From: an uncultured Psychroserpens sp.
Lineage (GTDB): Bacteria > Bacteroidota > Bacteroidia > Flavobacteriales > Flavobacteriaceae
NCBI RefSeq assembly: GCF_947503375.1
Contig: NZ_CANNDQ010000003.1
Coordinates: 186,001 to 250,000, forward strand
DNA length: 64,000 nt
Direction: 5' to 3'
The notes under the pieces were generated by a model, which did not search any database, was not told the origin of the DNA, and was given only the letters and a program-made list of their open reading frames with translations. Shown one piece after another: positions 29,267-38,763 of the stretch (its first letter is position 1; the number at the start of each line of letters is the position of its first letter). The position numbers and the translations under genes were made by a program.

Positions 29267-29337
29267 ACAAATACTGTTAAAGTTACGGTTTTTTAGTACC
29301 TCACCAAGCGTCTGAAACTATTGCTATATCTGAAAAC

Positions 29338-29374
29338 TACGGTTTTTCCACATCAAGTTTACGGTTTTTCCACA
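29338..29374. repeat. Direct repeat TACGGTTTTTCCACA x2 (22-bp period)
   Basis: 29338-29352 and 29360-29374 identical 15-mers; partial third copy ttacggtttttta at ~29283. Confidence 0.85.
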
Positions 29375-29465
29375 GCAAAAAGTGCAGCACATTAAATATA
29401 TTTGAATTGTCAACAGAATTAATTAATCCCTCTAAGTAATTTGTTGAATTAATAGCAAAGAAAAA

Positions 29466-29503
29466 GCCTAACAATTTTTATTAGTTGTTAGGTTTTCTCT
29501 TTT
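29466..29503. terminator. Hairpin terminator between convergent genes
   Basis: aagcctaacaatttttattagttgttaggttttctcttttt. Confidence 0.6.
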
Positions 29504-29517
29504 TATACATTAGGTGC

Positions 29518-30015
29518 TTAAAATAGAGCCTCTCCATACTTGAAAACCTTTACAATAAAGAAGACTAAAAATATAACTGCAACAGTAAATTTTATAAATG
29601 TTGAAGCGATAAACCCTAAAAAAGAACCAAAAGCAGCTTTCAGCGCCTTGTCAAACTCACTTTTATTCATAAGCTCACCAATTAATGCACCTAGAAAAGG
29701 ACCAATGATTATTCCGCCAGGAATTGGTAACAATAAACCAATAATCAAACCAATAGAAGTGCCAATCATACCTGCTTTACTTCCGCCAAAGCGTTTAGTT
29801 CCTATTGCAGGAATAATATAATCCATTATCCATATTACTATGGCAACAATAAAGGTTATGATTATAAAAGACCAATTCATTGGAACTACATCAGTCAAAT
29901 GAAAAATAAGTAGCCCTAGCCAACTTGTTAAAGGGCCTGGTAAAATAGGTAAGAAACTACCAACAATACCTAATATCATGAAAAAAGCTGCTAGTACAGT
30001 TAAAAATATATCCAT
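29518..30015 (-). CDS. DUF456 domain-containing membrane protein
   Basis: GIVGSFLPILPGPLTSWLGLLIFH; IIPAIGTKRFGGSKAGMIGTSIGLIIGLLLPIPGGIIIGPFLGALIGEL. Confidence 0.88.
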   Translation of the reverse strand: MDIFLTVLAAFFMILGIVGSFLPILPGPLTSWLGLLIFHLTDVVPMNWSFIIITFIVAIVIWIMDYIIPAIGTKRFGGSKAGMIGTSIGLIIGLLLPIPGGIIIGPFLGALIGELMNKSEFDKALKAAFGSFLGFIASTFIKFTVAVIFLVFFIVKVFKYGEALF

Positions 30016-30072
30016 TAAAACAATTTAAAATTCTATCTAATTAGACGTTTAATTACACTATTTGTTACATTT

Positions 30073-30110
30073 ATAACTAAAAATTTAGTTTAAACTAAAT
30101 TTTTAGTTAT
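30073..30110. promoter_or_regulatory. Perfect 38-bp palindrome, presumptive BlaI/MecI-type operator
   Basis: ATAACTAAAAATTTAGTTT/AAACTAAATTTTTAGTTAT directly upstream of BlaI-family gene. Confidence 0.75.
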
Positions 30111-30133
30111 ATTTGAAATATAATATACAAATT

Positions 30134-30493
30134 ATGAAACAGCTAACTAAAGCAGAAGAGGAGATCATGCAAATTCTTTGGCAATTACAAAAAGGTAATG
30201 TCAAAGACATCATTAATTTACTGCCTCAACCAAAACCGGCGTATAATACAGTGTCTACAATTGTTAGAATTTTAGAGAGTAAAGGTTTTGTAGATTATGA
30301 AAAGCAAGGGAAAGGACATCTGTATTTTCCTATTATTAAAAAACAAGATTATAGTAATCAATCAATAACAACTTTAGTTGATAACTATTTTCAAGGATCT
30401 TTTAAGAGTATGGTGTCATTCTTTGTCAAGAAGAATGATATAGATTTAAAAGATGTGGAGTCTATTTTGAAAGAAATAAATAAAAAGAACTAA
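30134..30493 (+). CDS. BlaI/MecI/CopY family transcriptional repressor
   Basis: MKQLTKAEEEIMQILWQLQKGNVKDIINLLPQPKPAYNTVSTIVRILESKGFVDYEKQGKGHLY; start trimmed from 30113. Confidence 0.93.
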   Translation: MKQLTKAEEEIMQILWQLQKGNVKDIINLLPQPKPAYNTVSTIVRILESKGFVDYEKQGKGHLYFPIIKKQDYSNQSITTLVDNYFQGSFKSMVSFFVKKNDIDLKDVESILKEINKKN

Positions 30494-30496
30494 TAA

Positions 30497-32092
30497 ATGT
30501 TACACTACATACTACAAGTTATATTTTTTCAATTAGGCTTTTTGATAGTTTATGATTTATTACTGCGTAAAGAAACCTTTTTTAACTGGAATAGGGCGTA
30601 TTTAATTGTTACAGTTTTATTGTCTGTTAGTATTCCATTCATAAAAATAAAGCAAATAAAAGCTATCATGTCTGATGAACTTATTGTTCGATTACCAGAA
30701 GTTATTATAGGTAATACAGGTAAAAAAAGCTCAATTGATCCTGAAGTAGCCAATTTGGCTGGGATTACTGCTCAATCCGAACCGACACCTATTTTAAATA
30801 TAGTCCTGATTATTGGTATGTGTATCGCTTTACTTGTACTAGCATTTAAAATCTATAAGCTTACAGTATTGGTCTATAAATATCCAAAACGTTGGAAAGG
30901 GAAGTTATTAATCATTAATCTGATTAATAGTACAGCTGCATTTTCATTTTTTCATTATGTTTTTTTAGGTGAAAAATTAACCTCACAAGACAAGGCAACA
31001 ATTTTAGAACATGAAATGATACATGTAAAAGAGAAGCACACATTAGATCTACTGCTTTTTGAGATCTTCCGTATCGTGTTCTGGTTTAATCCATTAGTAT
31101 ATATATATCAAAACAGAATCGCCATGTTACATGAATACATAGCAGACGCAAAAGCAGTAAAGACTCAAAATAAAAGCACCTATTATAATAACTTAATGGC
31201 TCAAGTTTTTGAGACCAAGAATTTTTCATTTGTCAATCCATTTTTTAAAAAATCAATAATCAAAAAACGAATCGTTATGTTAAACAAAACAAAATCAAAG
31301 CAAATCAATATATTAAAGTACATTTTAGTAATACCATTTATTTTTAGTATGCTCATATATGTGTCTTGTGAGAAGCAGGTATCAGAGCAAATTGAAGAAA
31401 CAATTGTGAATTTAGATCAGTTTAGTTATTCATTAAACCAAGATGAAGAAATGTCAGAACAGATAAGAGAAATTCATAACAAATATGAAGCATTTCTTAA
31501 GGCAAATCCTGATTATGTGAGTTGGAGCGAGATCAACCATTCAACGCAAACCATATCCTACAGTGTGCATTCAATTAGCGAGCAAGTGCCTAGTGGATTT
31601 TCTGAAATTGAAGTCAGTTTTCCAGATGGAACAGGATACAAATCATTTATAAACTTTAAATCAAGCGAAGTCAATGATACTGATACCGAAGTAGTAGAAA
31701 CCGAAGCCTATTCCGGTGGAGAAGAAGTGCCATTTTCAATTGTTGAAGAAACACCAACATTTACAAAATGTATGGATTTAAGCACCAACAAAGAGCGTAA
31801 AAGATGCATGACTAATAGCTTGGCATCATTTGTCAATAAGAATTTTGATACAAATTTAGCAACAGCACTTAACCTAGAAGGTAAGCAACGCATTAGTGTT
31901 ATTTTTAAGATAGATACGAATGGTAAAGTAACTCACATAAAAGCACGTGCTCCACATCCAAAATTAGAAGAAGAAGCTAAGCGTGTTATCTCAATGTTGC
32001 CAAAACTTGTGCCAGGTAAACAAAGAGGAGAAAAGGTAGTTGTAAACTATTCTTTACCCATACTTTTTCAAGTAAATTCAGATAGTAATTAA
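30497..32092 (+). CDS. M56 (BlaR1-like) membrane metallopeptidase with TonB-like C-terminal domain
   Basis: ILEHEMIHVKEKHTLDLLLFEIFRIVFWFNPLVYIYQNRIAMLHEYIADAKA; C-term ISVIFKIDTNGKVTHIKARAPHPKLEEEAKRVISMLPKLVPGKQRGEKV. Confidence 0.92.
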   Translation: MLHYILQVIFFQLGFLIVYDLLLRKETFFNWNRAYLIVTVLLSVSIPFIKIKQIKAIMSDELIVRLPEVIIGNTGKKSSIDPEVANLAGITAQSEPTPILNIVLIIGMCIALLVLAFKIYKLTVLVYKYPKRWKGKLLIINLINSTAAFSFFHYVFLGEKLTSQDKATILEHEMIHVKEKHTLDLLLFEIFRIVFWFNPLVYIYQNRIAMLHEYIADAKAVKTQNKSTYYNNLMAQVFETKNFSFVNPFFKKSIIKKRIVMLNKTKSKQINILKYILVIPFIFSMLIYVSCEKQVSEQIEETIVNLDQFSYSLNQDEEMSEQIREIHNKYEAFLKANPDYVSWSEINHSTQTISYSVHSISEQVPSGFSEIEVSFPDGTGYKSFINFKSSEVNDTDTEVVETEAYSGGEEVPFSIVEETPTFTKCMDLSTNKERKRCMTNSLASFVNKNFDTNLATALNLEGKQRISVIFKIDTNGKVTHIKARAPHPKLEEEAKRVISMLPKLVPGKQRGEKVVVNYSLPILFQVNSDSN

Positions 32093-33228
32093 TGCAAAGA
32101 TTTTTAATAGTTCTATTACTTTTATCATTTTGCAATACAGATGCTCAAAACTCAGTTTTAATTACTGCAGATAGTCTGTTTGCTCATGGGAATTATAGTA
32201 AAGCGATTACACTTTATAAATCATATAATAAGCCTACAAATGTGTACCATAAGATTGCTAAGTCTTATGTAGCTCTTGGCAACCACTCTAAAGCTTTAAA
32301 GTATTACGAATTAAGTGTCGATGCTTATCCAAAAGATGCATTAACAAAATATGAATACGCCAAATTACTTTCGAGTACTAAAAAGTATCAGCTTGCATTA
32401 GACATGTTCAATGATTTGATTATTATCGATGATGAGAACCCTAATTACCATTATGAAATGGGTTTGGTATTAGAGCGTATAAATGATTCAACAGCTATTA
32501 ATAGATTTAAATTGGCTTATGATTTAGATCAAACACACCAAAAGACTATATATAAAATTGCAAAGTATTTTCTTAAAAAACGAAAGCATCAGTTATCACA
32601 TAATTATATTGATAAAGGTTTGGAAACTTATGAAAATAATGTAAAACTTATCAATTTAAAGGCACAAAATTATTATTACCAAGATTATTATAAAGAAGCC
32701 AAAATTTGGTTCAACAAATTGATAGATCTAGGTGAGTCATCAGAATTTATACATGAAAAGCTGAGTATTATTTATGCTGAAGATTATGAATTTGAAAAAG
32801 CAATCAATCAGCGTAAACTAGCGCTAAAATTCAACCCAAAAAATGCCAAAGCCATGTTTGTTATTGCTACTTATTATGAACAGCTAAAAGATTACGAAAA
32901 TGCAGAAAAGTATATGATTAAATTTTTAAAGCTAACAGATGTAGCTTTAGACCACGAATATCAAAAACTAGGGATTATTTATAATAGACAAAAAAAACAC
33001 AAGCAAGCCATTGAAGCATTTAATAGAGCACTAAAAGAGAATCCAGAAAATGCGAGTGCTGCTTTTTTTATTGTTGCAACTAAAGACTCGTATTATTCAG
33101 ATATAGATGCAAAGATTAAGGTATATGAAACGTTTATAAAAACCTATTCTAATTCACCATTTGAGAGTTTTGCAAAAAGTCGATTGACTGAACTAAAAGA
33201 AGAAAAATTCAGCAAGTCAAAAGAGTAA
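32092..33228 (+). CDS. Secreted TPR-repeat protein
   Basis: Signal peptide; multiple TPRs (YHKIAKSYVALGNHSKALKYYELSVDAYPKDA...). Confidence 0.85.
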   Translation: MQRFLIVLLLLSFCNTDAQNSVLITADSLFAHGNYSKAITLYKSYNKPTNVYHKIAKSYVALGNHSKALKYYELSVDAYPKDALTKYEYAKLLSSTKKYQLALDMFNDLIIIDDENPNYHYEMGLVLERINDSTAINRFKLAYDLDQTHQKTIYKIAKYFLKKRKHQLSHNYIDKGLETYENNVKLINLKAQNYYYQDYYKEAKIWFNKLIDLGESSEFIHEKLSIIYAEDYEFEKAINQRKLALKFNPKNAKAMFVIATYYEQLKDYENAEKYMIKFLKLTDVALDHEYQKLGIIYNRQKKHKQAIEAFNRALKENPENASAAFFIVATKDSYYSDIDAKIKVYETFIKTYSNSPFESFAKSRLTELKEEKFSKSKE

Positions 33229-33278
33229 TCTTCTACAATAACTAAAAAAATTGTACTTTTCAGTTTCAGTTAAGTTGA

Positions 33279-33758
33279 ATGAAACGTCTATCACTTATTT
33301 TTTTACTTTTAAGTTTTTGGTCTTGCGATTACTTCGATAAGAAAAAAGTATATACTGAAGATATTTTGAAAGAAGAGCTGCAAGCATTTAACTGGAACGA
33401 TGTAGATGAATACCCAACATTTGCTTCCTGCGATTCTACTCTTGGCAAAGAAAATAAACGTCATTGTTTTGAAAATACCTTAAGAACGATTTTGAATACG
33501 AATCTATCAAAACATCAAATCGTTGTCTCACAAACCATAGAAGATACCGTAATACTTAAGGTTATTATCGATAATCAAGGTCATTTTTCAATACACGCTA
33601 TAGAAAGTGATTCACTTACAAAAGAAGAAATTCCAGAACTAGACAGTTTATTGAAACAGAGTTTAGATTCACTACCAAAAATTTATCCAGCCATAAAGCG
33701 AAGTCAACAGGTAACAACTCAGTTTAACTTACCTGTAATTATTAGAGTTGAAGAATAA
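33279..33758 (+). CDS. Lipoprotein with degenerate TonB C-terminal-like domain
   Basis: MKRLSLIFLLLSFWSCDY lipobox; YPTFASCDSTLGKENKRHCFENTLRTILNTNL parallels the M56 gene TPTFTKCMDLSTNKERKRCMTNSLASFVNKNF. Confidence 0.7.
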   Translation: MKRLSLIFLLLSFWSCDYFDKKKVYTEDILKEELQAFNWNDVDEYPTFASCDSTLGKENKRHCFENTLRTILNTNLSKHQIVVSQTIEDTVILKVIIDNQGHFSIHAIESDSLTKEEIPELDSLLKQSLDSLPKIYPAIKRSQQVTTQFNLPVIIRVEE

Positions 33759-33760
33759 TT

Positions 33761-34498
33761 CTAAAACCTAATTGCTAGTTTTTGCATCAAGCGTAAAACT
33801 TCTACATATAACCATATCAGCGTTGCTAAAAGTCCCCAAGTAGCAAGCCATTCCTTATGTTTTGGTACTTTATTTTTATAGCGTTCTATATAGTCAAAAT
33901 CTAATAATAGTGTAAACGAAACCACTATTGCTGCAATGCAGTTAAACACAATAGCAAACCAAGATGTATTCCAAATATAGCTTTGAATACCGAAGAAGCT
34001 TAAAATTAAAGCAATTACATATACGACCATGATACTAGCGGCAGCAGTGATGATAACACTTCGTAATTTTTTTGTTATGATAATGATTCTGGTTTGGTAA
34101 AAGATGAGCATAACAAAAAAGGTAACAATAGTAACACCAATTGCTTGATAAGGTAAGTCTGGGAAATTCTTATGCGCATATGCTGAAAAACCTCCAAGAA
34201 AACAGCCTTTTGCTATCGTGTAAAGCGGGACAAGTGTAGATGCCCATTTATGTTTTACAGATATAATTACACTTATTATGATTGCTGCTAACATGCCACC
34301 TAGAGTAAACCATTTTACAGGCAAGCCATTTTCATTCAATTTCCATATGTAAGCAGTAATAGCAGCGATGATTAGAATGCAAAACAACGATTTTACAAAA
34401 ATACCTGTAACCGTCATTTTTTTAGAAGACCGATTGTTGCCTTCCCAGAAGTAACCCGAAAAAACAGGGTTATTGGTTTTGTAATTTGATAACCGCAT
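33761..34498 (-). CDS. Bax inhibitor-1/YccA family membrane protein
   Basis: MRLSNYKTNNPVFSGYFW start and seven hydrophobic segments. Confidence 0.8.
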   Translation of the reverse strand: MRLSNYKTNNPVFSGYFWEGNNRSSKKMTVTGIFVKSLFCILIIAAITAYIWKLNENGLPVKWFTLGGMLAAIIISVIISVKHKWASTLVPLYTIAKGCFLGGFSAYAHKNFPDLPYQAIGVTIVTFFVMLIFYQTRIIIITKKLRSVIITAAASIMVVYVIALILSFFGIQSYIWNTSWFAIVFNCIAAIVVSFTLLLDFDYIERYKNKVPKHKEWLATWGLLATLIWLYVEVLRLMQKLAIRF

Positions 34499-35370
34499 TA
34501 TAAATTAAATTTATAACCTATAGAGAAATCTGTTGAAAAATTACCTTGATTGTCAATTAAAATTGCAAACAGTTCATTGTAAGCTAATGTGATAAAACTA
34601 TTCTTAGTAACATTTATATCGGCTCCAATACCAAAAATAAGAGGAACATCAAAAGCTGTTTCATTTATATCTTCGCTAGTTATGTTGCCATTGGTTTCAG
34701 TAACTAGAGTTGCATTAGAAAAATTAACTGTAGCAACTTTTACATTGCCATACAAACTAAACTTTTCTTTATTAATTACTCTAAATCTATAACCCAAAGA
34801 TAGCTCTGTAGTAGAATACATAAGATCATCTTGTTCTAAAACATGACGCAATTGTATAAAGAGCGCATGTCTTGAAATGCGTTCTGCCTCTAATACTTCT
34901 AATTCAGCACCAAATAGTGGTGTCTTTTCATTGTCAGGATTTGAGATAAATGGGCTATTTGTAAGACCGCCAAAAACACCAATTCTGAATTGTATTCTAC
35001 TTCGTTTTGCTGTAGATTCATAATTATCATCAACACTAGAGTTATACTTGTCAATAAACTCTTTAAGACTGAATAGTGTTAAATTCAATCGTTTCGTAGA
35101 CATGGTGCCATTTGTCAATTCATTTAGAAGTGTTTTGTACTCCTCTTGATACCGTTTGTTTTCTTTCGTGTTTTTGAGCTCGGTAATAGTGTCGTCTTCA
35201 GTTCTTACAAAATAGCGATAGTTACCATCAATAATATTCCATAGTAGATCTAACTGGCCTTCAACTTCAGTTTTAAGTGCTAAAGTTTCGCCATTAACTG
35301 TATAATTCTCTTGTGCTCGTAAGAAAGAGAAACAGATAAATAAACATAAAGTACAGATTATTTTTTTCAT
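34498..35370 (-). CDS. Outer-membrane beta-barrel-like secreted protein
   Basis: MKKIICTLCLFICFSFLRAQ signal; C-terminal aromatic barrel end ITLAYNELFAILIDNQGNFSTDFSIGYKFNL; start trimmed from 35451. Confidence 0.7.
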   Translation of the reverse strand: MKKIICTLCLFICFSFLRAQENYTVNGETLALKTEVEGQLDLLWNIIDGNYRYFVRTEDDTITELKNTKENKRYQEEYKTLLNELTNGTMSTKRLNLTLFSLKEFIDKYNSSVDDNYESTAKRSRIQFRIGVFGGLTNSPFISNPDNEKTPLFGAELEVLEAERISRHALFIQLRHVLEQDDLMYSTTELSLGYRFRVINKEKFSLYGNVKVATVNFSNATLVTETNGNITSEDINETAFDVPLIFGIGADINVTKNSFITLAYNELFAILIDNQGNFSTDFSIGYKFNL

Positions 35371-35423
35371 TAGGATATTGGGTTGTTGTTCTTGTAAATC
35401 TAACAAAAATAAATGAGATACTA

Positions 35424-36551
35424 CTATTTTGAATAGGCTCTTCCTTTCCATTTGTACTCACTAAAAACAGAGATAAAAGCAATATAAACAGTAAAAAAAG
35501 GATAGAGGAAGCAACTTAGAAAATATGTCATCAGATGCATGTCTTGTTTAAAAAAACGAGCCGTTTTAAATAGCAATAAAAAATCAATACTAAACTTAAT
35601 AACTAATAAGTAAGCAAAAATATTTATTGCAATAAGATCTCCAACAACTAAAAGAGGCACAGTTATTACCAGAGCATTCATCAATAAAACATTAAGACCA
35701 ATAAATTTCGCAAACCAATTTTTATAACTAGTTGTTTTGGAAGCCCAACGAACGCGCTGTGAAATTAATTCCTTAAAATTTTCTTGAGCTGAAGTAAGAA
35801 CTATTGCTTTATCATTTTTTAAATAATGAGCTCTTTTTGGATACTTGGCTATTACTTTTTGTAATAAGAAAATATCATCTCCGCTAGAGATGTGTGTATT
35901 GCCATCAAACCCATTTAACTCCACAAACACCGATTTATCATATGCAAAATTAGCACCATTACATAAAAACGGTTTATCAATACCAAAACCACCAATACCT
36001 ACGCCTTGTAGACTCAAGAAATCAAGCAATTGAAACTTTTTAAAGAAGGTGTTGGTTTGATAATATGTTACTGGAGCAGCAACACATTTAACATCATGGT
36101 TTTGAATGTAAGAATCAAAGGCAAACAACCAATACTTTGGAAGTAAACAATCGGCATCGGTAGTTATAATCCAGTTATACTTTGAGTGTTTTATTGCTTT
36201 AGTAATCGCGTCTTTTTTAGGTGCATTAGTTAGTCTTGTGTTATTAATTATAGTAAAGTCTATATTGGTTTTGCCAAGCTTGGTTTGGATTAATTTTACA
36301 GAATGATCCATAGATGAATCGTTAACAAAAATAAGTTCATACTTATCAAAAGCGTAGTCTATTTTTAAGATGGAGTCTAATAACTTTGGGAGATGCTTTG
36401 CTTCATTTCTAAACGGAATAATAACACTAAAGCAGGTTGTTGATTCATAATCAATAATAATTGTTGTTTTCACTTTGTCAAAACCATAAATAAAAGCACC
36501 AATTAAACCAAGGTATAAGATGATAAGAATAATTATTATTACAGAAAGCAT
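35424..36551 (-). CDS. Glycosyltransferase family 2
   Basis: FSVIIPFRNEAKHLPKLLDSIL...FVNDSSMDHSV...WIITTDADCLLP...QRVRWASKTTSYKNW. Confidence 0.9.
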   Translation of the reverse strand: MLSVIIIILIILYLGLIGAFIYGFDKVKTTIIIDYESTTCFSVIIPFRNEAKHLPKLLDSILKIDYAFDKYELIFVNDSSMDHSVKLIQTKLGKTNIDFTIINNTRLTNAPKKDAITKAIKHSKYNWIITTDADCLLPKYWLFAFDSYIQNHDVKCVAAPVTYYQTNTFFKKFQLLDFLSLQGVGIGGFGIDKPFLCNGANFAYDKSVFVELNGFDGNTHISSGDDIFLLQKVIAKYPKRAHYLKNDKAIVLTSAQENFKELISQRVRWASKTTSYKNWFAKFIGLNVLLMNALVITVPLLVVGDLIAINIFAYLLVIKFSIDFLLLFKTARFFKQDMHLMTYFLSCFLYPFFTVYIAFISVFSEYKWKGRAYSK

Positions 36552-37561
36552 TATTGATTGTGATTGTTAGGGAGGTTAAAATTGAGCACATAATAGCTTC
36601 CAAATAAACTTGGTAGCACAAAGTTAAATAGCCACATTAAAGTTACAATACTCAATGTAGTGAATTCATTCACACCTACAATTGAAAATAAATAAACAGC
36701 AACACTACTTTTAATAACCACATCAAAAATAAAAATCGATGGAACAATTGAAGCTAAAAAGTACATAGAAGAAATAACTACCATCGCATTGAAATAGCTT
36801 ACAGAGATTCCAAAAAATCGTAAAAAACAGTAAAATTGAAAAGAAAATACCAGATAACGCATCATTGATAATAAAATACCTAAAGCCTTAGTTTTTGTTG
36901 AAATACTTCTATAGAAATTTTTGAGTTTTTCTATTGAAAACCCTCTAATTTTTAGTTTGCTTTGTTTCAATCCAAGAAAGGTAAATAAAATGATAATTAC
37001 GACTATAATTAAAAAGCGAAAGGCTTTAAAATAATCAATATTCAAATCGTATTTAGAGTTAAGTATGCTTAACCCAATAATGCCGAAACTAATTGTGACA
37101 AGCATTTGCATGGTATTACCTATTAAATTTAATAACAGTATGGGTTTTCGTTTTTCAAAAGAATAGTATATAGCTTTGGCGCCATATTCACCAATTCGGT
37201 TTGGTGTAAATAAAGATGCAGTCAAGGCTCCCAAACTTTGCTCCATTGCATTTTTAATGGAAATGTTTTTAATAGAATTTACCAACACCTTCCACTTTAA
37301 TATTTCTAAAAACCAGTTTAAAAAGGTTAAAAGCAACAAAAAAATAAGGTTTTTGATTGAAAAAACATTGTTTTCAGTTAAAAACTGAAGAAATGTAGAA
37401 AAATCTAAATTATCATTTTCAACAAGTTTTTTATAAATAAAATAAAATGCACCAACTACAATACTTAATTTAATAAGTACAAGAAAGAATTGTTTAGTTT
37501 TGTAAGGAAGGCCACCAAAATGCATAGTACAAAATAAACCATTAAAATGATATGATTTCAA
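36551..37561 (-). CDS. Lysylphosphatidylglycerol synthetase-like TM (flippase-like) protein
   Basis: SLGALTASLFTPNRIGEYGAKAIYYSFEKRKPILLLNLIGN; many TM segments; start uncertain. Confidence 0.78.
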   Translation of the reverse strand: MKSYHFNGLFCTMHFGGLPYKTKQFFLVLIKLSIVVGAFYFIYKKLVENDNLDFSTFLQFLTENNVFSIKNLIFLLLLTFLNWFLEILKWKVLVNSIKNISIKNAMEQSLGALTASLFTPNRIGEYGAKAIYYSFEKRKPILLLNLIGNTMQMLVTISFGIIGLSILNSKYDLNIDYFKAFRFLIIVVIIILFTFLGLKQSKLKIRGFSIEKLKNFYRSISTKTKALGILLSMMRYLVFSFQFYCFLRFFGISVSYFNAMVVISSMYFLASIVPSIFIFDVVIKSSVAVYLFSIVGVNEFTTLSIVTLMWLFNFVLPSLFGSYYVLNFNLPNNHNQ

Positions 37562-38184
37562 TTTTTAAAATACAAAAGCCTAATGTATTGATAATATTAC
37601 TGTTGGTAGGTGTGTTTTCATTTGCACAAAAAGAAACCAATAAATGGAAAGCACAAGTAGCTGTTGGTGTAAACAGCCCGTCACAATCTGGTTTTGTTGA
37701 AGAATTTGAAGCACAGTCAATCAATTTTCCTACTGTTAACCTTGGTATTCAACGCATGTTTAAACAACAGTTTGGCGCTAAATTAGATTTTGGGTTTAAT
37801 CGCTTTTCTAATGCAAATGATTCACCAGAATTTAAAGTTAATTATTCGAGAATAAATGCTCAATTCGTGTACGACCCAACAGAGTCAATAGCATTCTTAC
37901 CACAACGTGTAGGTTTGGTTACTCACGCTGGACCAGGTTTTACGTTTGTTAAACCTTTAGGTGACTTTGCAAATAATAACATATCTTTTCTAAATGTTAT
38001 GGCTGGCTTTGAAGTGCATTACGGATTGTCAGAACGCATGTCACTTTATACAGATGTGTCTTATGTACTTGGCTTAGGTAAAGATTTTGATCCCATTACC
38101 GAAGGTCTTGGATCGTTTAATGGTAACCTTTTAACACTAACTTTTGGAATTACGTTTTCAATAAGTGGGTGTCAATATTGTTAA
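37552..38184 (+). CDS. Porin-like outer membrane beta-barrel protein
   Basis: Signal peptide LLLVGVFSFAQ; barrel-type strands; LTFGITFSI end. Confidence 0.75.
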   Translation: MISIFKIQKPNVLIILLLVGVFSFAQKETNKWKAQVAVGVNSPSQSGFVEEFEAQSINFPTVNLGIQRMFKQQFGAKLDFGFNRFSNANDSPEFKVNYSRINAQFVYDPTESIAFLPQRVGLVTHAGPGFTFVKPLGDFANNNISFLNVMAGFEVHYGLSERMSLYTDVSYVLGLGKDFDPITEGLGSFNGNLLTLTFGITFSISGCQYC

Positions 38185-38187
38185 TGC

Positions 38188-38742
38188 ATGAATAAAGAAA
38201 AAATCATATTGGGTATTGATCCTGGAACTACTATTATGGGATTCGGACTTATTCGAGTTGAAGGTAAAACGATGATTTTTCTCCAACTCAATGAACTTGA
38301 TCTTAAGAAGTACTCAGATCATTACTTGAAACTGAAACTTATCTTCGAGCGCACCATTGAATTAATAGACACTTACCATCCAGATGAAATAGCTATTGAA
38401 GCACCTTTTTTCGGAAAAAACGTCCAGAGTATGCTTAAATTAGGTCGTGCTCAAGGTGTCGCTATGGCAGCAGGACTATCACGTGAAATTCCAATTACTG
38501 AATATTCGCCTAAGAAGATTAAAATGGCCATCACAGGTAATGGAAACGCCAGTAAAGAGCAAGTGGCTAAAATGCTTCAAAATTTATTGAATTTAAAGAA
38601 GTTACCCAAAAACTTGGATGCTACTGATGGTTTAGCAGCAGCTGTTTGTCACTTCTATAACGAAGGTCGAATAGAAGTTGGTAAAAGTTATTCTGGTTGG
38701 GCAAGTTTTGTAAAAAAAAATGAGAATCGTGTTAAGAAATAA
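38188..38742 (+). CDS. ruvC: Crossover junction endodeoxyribonuclease RuvC
   Basis: ILGIDPGTTIMGFGLI; EIAIEAPFFGKNVQSMLKLGRAQGVAMAAGL; DATDGLAAAVCHF. Confidence 0.95.
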   Translation: MNKEKIILGIDPGTTIMGFGLIRVEGKTMIFLQLNELDLKKYSDHYLKLKLIFERTIELIDTYHPDEIAIEAPFFGKNVQSMLKLGRAQGVAMAAGLSREIPITEYSPKKIKMAITGNGNASKEQVAKMLQNLLNLKKLPKNLDATDGLAAAVCHFYNEGRIEVGKSYSGWASFVKKNENRVKK

Positions 38743-38763
38743 TTTTACGACTATTTTTCTTTA

